This document shows, in pieces, positions 1 through 7,070 of a stretch of 28,724 nt of DNA; the stretch's first letter is position 1; each line of letters opens with the position of its first letter. The position numbers were made by a program, and so were the translations under genes. A model generated the notes under the pieces. That model was not told the origin of the DNA and did no database searches. It saw nothing but the letters and a program-made list of their open reading frames with translations. The stretch covers positions 1 through 28,724 of the forward strand of contig DATGZX010000208.1 of the NCBI GenBank assembly GCA_035296965.1, read 5' to 3'. Source of the DNA: DATGZX01 sp035296965. GTDB lineage: Bacteria; Planctomycetota; Planctomycetia; Gemmatales; Gemmataceae.

Positions 1-49
1 CCCTGACCCCTGACCCCTGACCCCTGACCCCTGACCCCTGGCCCTTGAG
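1..49. repeat. CCCTGAC heptamer tandem array
   Basis: There are five perfect CCCTGAC units (1-35), one with a single change (CCCTGGC, 36-42) and a degenerate seventh. The array touches the left window edge, so its true length is unknown. Read differently, it is a series of C4 runs separated by TGA, so the minus strand carries G4 runs with 3-nt spacers, a textbook G-quadruplex pattern. It contains TGA in every frame and cannot be coding. It ends 12-18 nt before the start codon at 61, next to the ribosome binding site. Confidence 0.95.
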
Positions 50-60
50 TCGGAGCAGCC

Positions 61-1653
61 ATGATCACCATCCGGGAGGCGACCGGCCTAGACGTTGCGG
101 CGATCCGTGAAATCTTCCTGGCGTCCTACGGGACCGATTACACGGACGTTCGCTACTACGACGATGCGCAACTCACCCGGCTGGTCTACTCCGACGACAG
201 CCTGCTTCTCGTGGCCGAGGACACCGAAACGGGGGGAGTCGTCGGCACGGCCTCTGTGGACCTGGAAGTCGGCGCCCACTCCGACCTCGTAGGGGAGTTT
301 TGTCGCCTGGCCGTTCACCCCACACACCGACAGCGCGGCATCGGCAAGTTGCTGTTCGGCGAACGCCTGCAACGCGTTCAAGATCGCCTTCAGGTCGGCC
401 TGGTCGAAGCGCGGGCAACGCACTCCTACAGCCTGAGAATCGCCGAGGCCCATCAGTTCGCGGTGGTGGGCTTCCTTCCCGAAAGATGGCGCTTGCGCGA
501 GCGTGAAAGCCTAGCTCTGCTCGTCCGCTACTTCGGCAACGCGCTGGAACTGCGGGACAATCATCCGCGGATCATCCCCGAGGTCCACCCCCTGGCCCAC
601 ATGGCGCTGGAGAATTGCTCCTTACCCCCGGACACGATCGTGGACGAGGACGCGCCGGCCTATCCGCCCGGCGGGGATTTCGAGGTGCAGGAATTGACCA
701 CGGAAGGATACGCCGCGCTTCTCCGCATCGAACGGGGTCGGGTACGCCACCGCGAGATCTTTGGACCGGTCCGACTCCATTACGGTGTTTTCAAGCTCCA
801 CGCCCGGCGCTCACGATACCTGATCGCGCGCGAGGACGGGCGGATTGCTGGGGCAGTCGGCTTCACTCTCGATCCCGTTGACAAGGCCGTGCGCATCTTC
901 GAGTTGATTGCCCTCCACGACGAAGTGATTCGTTTCTTGCTGAGCGACCTGGAGCGCGCCTGCCGGGAGAAGTGGGATTGCCTGATCGAGGTCGATGTCA
1001 GCGCGCACGCGCCGCGGATGCAACGGACCCTGATCGAACTGGGGTTCTTGCCCGTAGCCTACCTGCCGGCTCTGGTCTTCCACGAGGTGGAGCGCCTCGA
1101 CGTGGTGAAGATGGTTCGCCTTCTGAACCCGCCGCAGGTCCGCACGGACGGGCTTACGCCAAGCTGCGAGGCGCTGGCGGAGTTGGTTCTGCGCCTTTTC
1201 CGCAACCGGACTGTGCTCCCCCGGATTGCCAAGGCCGTCCACGACTTGCCGCTTTTCGCCGGGCTGAACGCCGAGCAGATTGCTCGTCTTGCGGGAGTAT
1301 GCGGCGTCACCGCGTTTGAGCCGGGGGAGACCGTCTTCCGCGAAGGCGAGGCCGGCAATCAGATGCACGTCGTGCTTCAGGGAGAGGTGGCGATTACCGT
1401 GGACGCATCGCCCGCCCCCGTGGGAGCGGTGCGGAGCGGAGAATGCCTGGGAGAGATGTCGCTGCTTACCGCGGGCGCGCGCTCGGCGACCGCTACGGCC
1501 TTAACCCGCGTCGAGACGGCGGTCCTGGGGCACCAGGACCTGGCCGAGCTCATCCGCTTGCGGCCGGACATCGGCCTCCACATCTACCGGAACCTCGCCG
1601 TGGGGATGGGGAAGAAGCTGAAGCGCCTGGATGGTTTGCTTGCCGACCGATAG
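61..1653 (+). CDS. GNAT acetyltransferase fused to a cyclic-nucleotide-binding domain
   Basis: This is a 530-residue cytoplasmic protein. Residues 1-150 are a GNAT domain; the acetyl-CoA motif A is at about 81-98 (VHPTHRQRGIGK, with Q91-R-G-I-G95). Residues 205-350 look like a second, more diverged GNAT-like half that ends in an ELGFLP segment as GNAT domains do. Residues 393-525 are a CAP-type cyclic-nucleotide-binding domain: LPLFAGL opening, EGEAG turn, and phosphate-binding cassette GECLGEMSLL...ARSATA at about 460-478 with Glu465 and Arg474, the residues that contact the cNMP ribose and phosphate. In known mycobacterial Pat enzymes, cAMP binding controls lysine acetylation, but there the cNMP domain is N-terminal; here it is C-terminal. 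I infer a cNMP-gated acetyltransferase; substrate unknown. The start is supported by GGAG at 52-55, five bases before ATG. It appears monocistronic. Confidence 0.88.
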   Translation: MITIREATGLDVAAIREIFLASYGTDYTDVRYYDDAQLTRLVYSDDSLLLVAEDTETGGVVGTASVDLEVGAHSDLVGEFCRLAVHPTHRQRGIGKLLFGERLQRVQDRLQVGLVEARATHSYSLRIAEAHQFAVVGFLPERWRLRERESLALLVRYFGNALELRDNHPRIIPEVHPLAHMALENCSLPPDTIVDEDAPAYPPGGDFEVQELTTEGYAALLRIERGRVRHREIFGPVRLHYGVFKLHARRSRYLIAREDGRIAGAVGFTLDPVDKAVRIFELIALHDEVIRFLLSDLERACREKWDCLIEVDVSAHAPRMQRTLIELGFLPVAYLPALVFHEVERLDVVKMVRLLNPPQVRTDGLTPSCEALAELVLRLFRNRTVLPRIAKAVHDLPLFAGLNAEQIARLAGVCGVTAFEPGETVFREGEAGNQMHVVLQGEVAITVDASPAPVGAVRSGECLGEMSLLTAGARSATATALTRVETAVLGHQDLAELIRLRPDIGLHIYRNLAVGMGKKLKRLDGLLADR

Positions 1654-1691
1654 TCGCCCAACAGGGGGCTGGTGAACTCGAACGTTTTATC

Positions 1692-1721
1692 TGAGAAGCT
1701 TCTAACTTCTCAACTTTTCAG
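1692..1721 (+). terminator. Possible intrinsic terminator after the acetyltransferase gene
   Basis: A perfect 7-bp stem TGAGAAG / CTTCTCA (1692-1698 and 1706-1712) with a 7-nt loop is followed by a short T-rich stretch (ACTTTTC). It begins 38 nt after the stop codon, between convergent genes. The stem is only moderately GC and the T tract is short, so it may be weak. Confidence 0.35.
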
Positions 1722-1939
1722 TGGCCAGAGGCATCTCCAGACGGACGACTGAGTTTTGTTGGCAGGCCGCCCGAGAAGATCTCCGAGCATGTGCCATCAA
1801 GAGACGGGATGTTCGAATTCCAGCAACAACTCGAGAAGTTCATTGAGGCGAAGCGTAAGTAGGGCCGTGCGCTTTCCACGCCAGGTGATCGATCTCCTCA
1901 AGGAAACTTGACCGATGTAAGTCTGTTGCATCCACTGGT

Positions 1940-4900
1940 TCACGAGCTGAGAGATTCGCCCCGGGCCGACCTGCCCAAGGTTGGCCGGCGCGACCCGAAC
2001 ATCTCGTAAAGCACGGGGAGCACGAGCAAGGTCATGGCGGTACTGCTCACCACGCCGCCGATGACCACGGTCGCCAGCGGCCGTTGCACCTCGGCGCCCA
2101 CGCTTGTGGCCAGGGCCATGGGCAAAAAGCCGAGACTGGCCACCAACGCCGTCATCAGCACCGGACGAACGCGCGAGTGGGCAGACTCGCGGATGGCCTC
2201 GTCCAATTCCTTGCCGGCATCGAGAGATTGGCGAATGAACGTCACCAGTAACATGCTGTTCAGAACCGCCACGCCCGACAAGGCGATGAACCCAATGGCC
2301 GCGGAGATCGAGAACGGCATGCCGCGGGCCGCCAGCGCCGCCACGCCGCCGATGCAGGCGAAGGGCACGCCGGTGAACACCAGCAACACGTCGCGCAGGT
2401 TGTCGAAACTCAGTCGCAGCAGGGCGAAGATCAAGAGCAAGGCCAACGGCACCACGAATAGCAAGCGCCGCCAGGCGCGCTCCATATTCTCGAACTGACC
2501 ACCCCACTCGAGGCGATAGCGTCCGCCCGGCGGCAATTCGACCTGTTCGGCGACCTTCTCGCGTGCTTCCGCAAAAAACCCGCCGATGTCGCGATCGCGG
2601 ACGTTGCACTGCACGGTCACGCGCCGCTGGCCCCACTCGCGCGTAATCTCCGCAGGACCGTCCACAATCTCCAGGGAAGCCAAACGCGCCAGTGGGATGT
2701 GTTCCCCGGCGGGAGTGGAGACCAGGAGAGCCCCGAGGGCAGCCTGACTCTCCCGGTATCGTTCCGGCAGCCATATCGTCAACGGATACGGGATCTGTTG
2801 CTCAATGACCTGTCCCTCTTGCTTGCCGGTGAGTGACTCGATCAGGTCGAGCACGTCTCGGGCCGGGACGCCATAACGGGCAATTTCCTCCTGGCGGATG
2901 CGGATCTGCAGGACAGGCTGCCCGTGGACCTCCTCCAGGCGCGTCACGTCGCTGGCGCCCTCGATCGAGGAGAGGACTTTGACGACCTCGTTGGCAAGGT
3001 TCTCGAGCTTGTCGAGATCGTCGCCGAAAATCTTCACGGCGACCTGACTGCGGACGCCCGAGTTCATCTCGTTAACGCGCTGCTCGATGGGCTGGCTGAA
3101 GGACAGCGTTTGCCCGGGGATGACTTTCAACTCCACTTCGATCCGCTTGACGAGATCGTCTTGCGAAGCAATCTCGGGATTCCAACCCGCGCGCGGCTTG
3201 AGGCTGATGAAGAAGTCGGTTTCCTCCAGACCCATCGGATCGGTGGCAATTTCCCCGGTGCCGCAGCGCGCCCAGACGTGCGCGACCTCGGTGGGGAACT
3301 TCTCATGGACGATGCGCTCCATCAGCGTGTTCAAACGGGTGACCTCGTCGAGATCGGTGTCGGGCGGCCGCTTCACGGTGCCGACCAGCGCCCCCTCGGA
3401 TAAGCGCGGTACGAACTCGGAGCCCAGGTCTCTGGCAACCATCACGGCCAGGGCCAGGGACGCCGCCGCCAGCGTGAGGACTGCGACGCGCTGCTTCATG
3501 GCTTGACGAAGAATGGGGGCGTAGAGCCATTCCGCCAGGCGCACTACCAGGGGCTTTCGCTCGTGCATGTGCCTGGGGAGGAAGAAGCTCGCCAGCACAG
3601 GCATCAACGTCAAGGACATGACGAGCGAGCCGACCAGGGCAAAGATCACCGTCAGCGCCATGGGGCGAAACAGTTTTCCCTCGATCCCCTCCAGCGTGAG
3701 AATGGGGAGATAGACGATCATGATGATGAGCTCGCCGAACATCGTCGGCTTGCGCACCTCGATGGCCGCGTCGCGGACGATTTCCAGCCGGCTGCGTTGC
3801 CGGCCGTCGTCGTGCGACAGATGGCGGACGACGTTTTCGATCATCACCACCGAGCTATCGACGACCAGTCCGAAGTCGAGGGCGCCGAGGCTCAGGAGGC
3901 TGGCAGCAATGCCGAACTGAAGCATGCCGCAAAATGCGAAAAGCATCGATAGGGGAATCGCGGATGCAACGATCAATCCCGCCCGCAGATTGCCCAGGAA
4001 GAGAAAGAGAACTGCGACGACGAGTAATCCGCCCTCGAACAGATTGGCGCGCACGGTGTCGATGACGTGATTGACCAGCTCGGTGCGGTCGTAGAGCGTA
4101 TCGACCTGGACGTCCACCGGCACCGATTGCTTGACTTCCTCGAATCTCTCCTTGAGCCGATTGGTGACGGCGTAGCTATTCTCGCCCATGAGCATGAAGC
4201 CGAGCCCGAGGACGACGGGCCCCTCGCCGTCGGCCGTGACGCCGCCCGCGGGAAGCGCGTTGCCGACCACCACGTCCGCCAGATCGCGCACCTTGATCGG
4301 CACTCCATCCTTGGCCGCCACGGTCATGTTTTCGATCTGGGCAATGGTGTTGGTGCGAGCGATGCCGCTGATGAGCAGCCGTTGTCCCGAGCGACTAAGG
4401 TGGCCGCCGCCGACATTCAGATTATTGTTGCGCGCAGCCCGCACCACCTGCTCGAAGGTCACGCCGTGTTTGATGAGCCGATCGGGATCGACGCGCACCT
4501 GGTATTCTTTCTCCAGGCCGCCCCAGGAATTGATCTCGGCCGTGCCGCGGACGGTGCGCAATGCAGGCCGCAAGACCCAATCCTGAGCCGCGCGCAGATC
4601 GACCAGGTCGCGCGTGGCGCTGCGCAGGCGGTAATGGAAGACCTCGCCGAGCCCTGTCGCCACGGGTCCCATCTTTGGCCGGGGCCGGCCCTCGGGGAGT
4701 TCGAGTGCGCCGAGACGTTCGCTGACTAGCTGGCGCGCGAAGTAAATGTCGGTGCCGTCCTGAAAGTTCACGACCACCTGTCCAAGGCCAAAGCGCGTGG
4801 TCGACCGCATCTGCTCCACGCGCGGCAGGCCGGCAAGCGTCTGCTCCACCGGAAAGGTCAATTGCCGTTCGACTTCCTCGGGCGCCAGCCCCGGGGCGAC

Positions 4901-5053
4901 GGCGTTGATTTGCACCTGGACCGGGGTGGTGTCGGGGAAAGCATCCACGTTGATCGAGTGAATGATGCCTACGCCGAAACCAACGAAAACAATCGTCGCC
5001 AGTGCAACGATCAAGCGAAAGCGCAGCGACCAATCGATAATCCAGTTCAGCAT
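1940..5053 (-). CDS. CzcA/CusA-family heavy-metal efflux RND transporter
   Basis: This 1037-residue inner-membrane proton/metal antiporter is the usual length for heavy-metal RND pumps. The first membrane helix is at residues 10-31, followed by the porter domain (DAFPDTTPVQVQI at about 37-49), helices 2-6 from about 335, a second porter domain, and a final helix bundle ending near residue 1020. The helix-4 signature LDFGLVVDSSVVMIEN (392-407) keeps Asp393, Asp399 and Glu406. In CzcA-like pumps these carboxylates carry protons, and the DFG...D...EN pattern is associated more with divalent metals (Co/Zn/Cd/Ni) than with the Cu/Ag type. The actual metal cannot be told from this. The ATG at 5053 lies 11 bases downstream of the adaptor stop, so the two are one operon. 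No outer-membrane partner is adjacent. Confidence 0.95.
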   Translation of the reverse strand: MLNWIIDWSLRFRLIVALATIVFVGFGVGIIHSINVDAFPDTTPVQVQINAVAPGLAPEEVERQLTFPVEQTLAGLPRVEQMRSTTRFGLGQVVVNFQDGTDIYFARQLVSERLGALELPEGRPRPKMGPVATGLGEVFHYRLRSATRDLVDLRAAQDWVLRPALRTVRGTAEINSWGGLEKEYQVRVDPDRLIKHGVTFEQVVRAARNNNLNVGGGHLSRSGQRLLISGIARTNTIAQIENMTVAAKDGVPIKVRDLADVVVGNALPAGGVTADGEGPVVLGLGFMLMGENSYAVTNRLKERFEEVKQSVPVDVQVDTLYDRTELVNHVIDTVRANLFEGGLLVVAVLFLFLGNLRAGLIVASAIPLSMLFAFCGMLQFGIAASLLSLGALDFGLVVDSSVVMIENVVRHLSHDDGRQRSRLEIVRDAAIEVRKPTMFGELIIMIVYLPILTLEGIEGKLFRPMALTVIFALVGSLVMSLTLMPVLASFFLPRHMHERKPLVVRLAEWLYAPILRQAMKQRVAVLTLAAASLALAVMVARDLGSEFVPRLSEGALVGTVKRPPDTDLDEVTRLNTLMERIVHEKFPTEVAHVWARCGTGEIATDPMGLEETDFFISLKPRAGWNPEIASQDDLVKRIEVELKVIPGQTLSFSQPIEQRVNEMNSGVRSQVAVKIFGDDLDKLENLANEVVKVLSSIEGASDVTRLEEVHGQPVLQIRIRQEEIARYGVPARDVLDLIESLTGKQEGQVIEQQIPYPLTIWLPERYRESQAALGALLVSTPAGEHIPLARLASLEIVDGPAEITREWGQRRVTVQCNVRDRDIGGFFAEAREKVAEQVELPPGGRYRLEWGGQFENMERAWRRLLFVVPLALLLIFALLRLSFDNLRDVLLVFTGVPFACIGGVAALAARGMPFSISAAIGFIALSGVAVLNSMLLVTFIRQSLDAGKELDEAIRESAHSRVRPVLMTALVASLGFLPMALATSVGAEVQRPLATVVIGGVVSSTAMTLLVLPVLYEMFGSRRPTLGRSARGESLSS

Positions 5054-5064
5054 GGACGCTCCGC

Positions 5065-6402
5065 TCAGTCGCCGCCGTGGATTTCACTCTTGAAGAGTTC
5101 CGAACGCAAGACATGGCTACCGAGTGTGGCGACCACCTCCCCCGGCGCTACTCCCTTCAGGATCTCCGTGTATTCGCGATCGCGCAACCCAACCTCCACG
5201 GTTCGAGGCTCAAACGAGAGGCCGTTCTCCGCGCGGACGAAGAGGAGACAGCCGGAGCGGGTCCATTGCACCGCGTCGAAGGGCACCGCGACGGCGTTCG
5301 GCTTCTCGGCGATGAGGATCTGACCGGTGCCGAAACTACGTGCCCGAAGTTGCCTGTCCTTGTTCTCCACCTCGGCACGAACGCGGACGGTCCTGGTCCT
5401 GTCATCGACCTCGGTGCTGATCCAGGCGACCTGTCCCGAAACGGCGGGCCCCGTTGCTCCATCAGGATGAAAACTCACAGGTTGACCAATACGGACCAGG
5501 CCGATCTCCTCCTGAGGTACGTCGAGGGTGACCCACAATCGGTCGATGTCGGCAACGGTACACAGCGCTTGCGCGCTGTTGACGACCTCGCCAACCGCTA
5601 AATCGCAGCGGATGATCGATCCAGAGAACGGAGCGGAGAGCGGGATCAAATTGGCCGTGGTTGTGGCCGGGTCGAGTGTCCGGGCGATCGCATCCGGCAA
5701 GCCGAGAAACTGGATGCGCCGGGTCAGATCCTCGTCGCTGAGGCCGGAAACCCCTTCGGCGCGAATCGGCAGGCCGAGATTGACCAGCGCCTGCTCGGCG
5801 GTGAAGCGACGGATGCGGGCCTCGGCCGCCAGGGCCTCGGCTTCGCGCATCTGCCGTTCGGGTACGGCCCCCGATTGATCGGCCTGTTTCAAGCGCCGCA
5901 ACGTCTCCGTTTTCAGCTCGAGCGAGCGCAAGGCAAGCAGATACTCCGACTTGGCCCGACCGACGTCGGCGGCGTCGACGACGGCAAGCACCTCGCCTTT
6001 GCGGACCGACTCTCCAACCTGCTTGTAGATCTTCCAGACATTGCCGGGTACCCGGCTGGCGATGTGCGCCATGCGCGTGCGATTGTAATCGACCGTGCCA
6101 TTGGCCGTGACCAGCTGCCGCAGCGGTCGGCAGGAGACCGTGGCCGTACGAATGCCGCTTTTGTCGAAAGCCTCCTGGGTTGGAAAGCGGACTTCCGAGG
6201 GCGGAGTTGGGTCTTTCGCTGAGGATTCGAACGACTTCGTCGCTGCCGGCTTTTCTTCGACCCTGCCGTTCCAGAGTTCCGGGACCTTGCTCAGTTTCCA
6301 GTCCGTGCGGTAACCGACGAACCCCATGGCACTGAGGGCGCCAAGAACGGCGAGCGCAGGGAGCATCGAAACCGCCGCACGAATCATCTGTACGATGCGC
6401 AT
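5065..6402 (-). CDS. RND efflux periplasmic adaptor (membrane fusion protein, CzcB/CusB type)
   Basis: This 445-residue adaptor bridges the RND pump to an outer-membrane channel. From the N terminus: a membrane anchor or uncleaved signal at residues 8-30, a first barrel-sandwich (lipoyl) half around 95-145 (RVPGNVWKIYKQVGESVRKGEVLAVVD), a coiled-coil hairpin at about 146-215 (KSEYLLALRSLELKTETLRRLKQ), a second lipoyl half with APFSGSI, then a beta-barrel and membrane-proximal domain. The frame is open to a TTG at 6441, but I prefer the ATG at 6402, which has AGGAC (6411-6415) about nine bases upstream; the TTG has no Shine-Dalgarno. No His/Met-rich metal-binding stretch is seen at the N terminus. 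It is the first gene of the operon with the pump. Confidence 0.92.
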   Translation of the reverse strand: MRIVQMIRAAVSMLPALAVLGALSAMGFVGYRTDWKLSKVPELWNGRVEEKPAATKSFESSAKDPTPPSEVRFPTQEAFDKSGIRTATVSCRPLRQLVTANGTVDYNRTRMAHIASRVPGNVWKIYKQVGESVRKGEVLAVVDAADVGRAKSEYLLALRSLELKTETLRRLKQADQSGAVPERQMREAEALAAEARIRRFTAEQALVNLGLPIRAEGVSGLSDEDLTRRIQFLGLPDAIARTLDPATTTANLIPLSAPFSGSIIRCDLAVGEVVNSAQALCTVADIDRLWVTLDVPQEEIGLVRIGQPVSFHPDGATGPAVSGQVAWISTEVDDRTRTVRVRAEVENKDRQLRARSFGTGQILIAEKPNAVAVPFDAVQWTRSGCLLFVRAENGLSFEPRTVEVGLRDREYTEILKGVAPGEVVATLGSHVLRSELFKSEIHGGD

Positions 6403-6564
6403 GCTAGATCGTCCTGCCTCCGCAACCTCAAGCGCTGACAAACAGGATGCACGGCGAACCAGGAATCGGTTATTCTATCAGCCATTCTGGTATGCGGGGA
6501 AGCCGTCCGTCCTCTACCCTCCGAGAGCGCGACATCTTCCGCCCCGCCGACGCATCGCAGCCGG

Positions 6565-6882
6565 CATAAACGGATTCTGAGGCTCGCTATCGGCATACTG
6601 CTCGTGTCGGTAATCGCCGCATACCTCATTCTGCCGGTGGTAGTAGAGAGCGGGGCATCCAATTCGTTCTTGCAGTCGATTCTCGGAAAGTCATTCAGCA
6701 AGGGACTATACACACGCACCGGCGGAAACTTGCATTGCATGCGTGAGTCTCGGATACCGGCGTTGTTGAAACTCCGTGCGAAATACCGGGAAGAGACGGG
6801 AGGCACTTGGCTGCGGTCCGGCGCTTGCCACAAATCTGGGTTTGCGACCCGCGCGCACACTGCTTGCTCTTTTAGAAAATAA
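6565..6882 (+). pseudogene. Possible relic of a membrane-anchored protein
   Basis: Reading from 6565, the frame gives HKRILRLAIGILLVSVIAAY followed by LILPVVVESGAS. That is a basic cluster, about 20 hydrophobic residues, then LILPVVVE, like the N-terminal anchor of AsmA/DUF748-type or similar large envelope proteins. No ATG, GTG or TTG precedes the hydrophobic segment in frame; the first start is GTG at 6604, inside it. Downstream the frame soon loses protein-like character (many Cys, His and Arg) and stops at 6882. I read this as a truncated 5' end of a lost gene; chance is a real alternative. Confidence 0.22.
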
Positions 6883-7059
6883 CTCTTCAGCCGCGCTTAT
6901 TCTCCTTCGCGCGAACGCCTCTCCTCATAGACAGCTCCGCGCTGAGTGCCACCTCCGCTCCCATGAAGTTTGCGCAAGCGCTCGGGCTTCTGTCGTGTCT
7001 TTCTACGCCAACAGGTGGATTATGCCGCCTGTTCAACCGCGGTTGGACTTTGTTTTGCT

Positions 7060-7064
7060 GGAGG
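7060..7064 (+). promoter_or_regulatory. Ribosome binding site that fixes the start at 7071
   Basis: A perfect GGAGG sits six bases before the ATG at 7071. The same frame is open 36 codons further upstream, but that extension has no Shine-Dalgarno and does not resemble the family N terminus. Confidence 0.8.
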
Positions 7065-7070
7065 ATTGCC

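Larger units (their letters stand above)
6403..7070. other. Intergenic region between the adaptor and the first surface protein
   Basis: This 668-bp gap lies between divergent genes and must carry promoters for both, but I see no convincing -35/-10 pair. The one structured item is a hydrophobic stretch at about 6565-6660 (separate entry). The frames running through the rest have codon use and composition unlike the neighbouring genes. Confidence 0.6.

Noticed and set aside
1693..1861. Plus-strand peptide ending in FEFQQQLEKFIEAKRK
   Set aside because: It looks protein-like at the end but has no good start codon or Shine-Dalgarno, and the rest shows no recognisable motif. Chance cannot be excluded.
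1797..2774. Long minus-strand frame overlapping the RND pump's 3' end
   Set aside because: It is Arg/Gly-rich with no domain and lies in another frame of the pump gene, which has full-length family homology. Only its last 48 codons lie outside the pump.
3503..4729. Several plus-strand frames of 130-220 codons antisense to the RND pump
   Set aside because: They are Asp/His/Arg-rich shadows of a well-conserved gene with no domain of their own.
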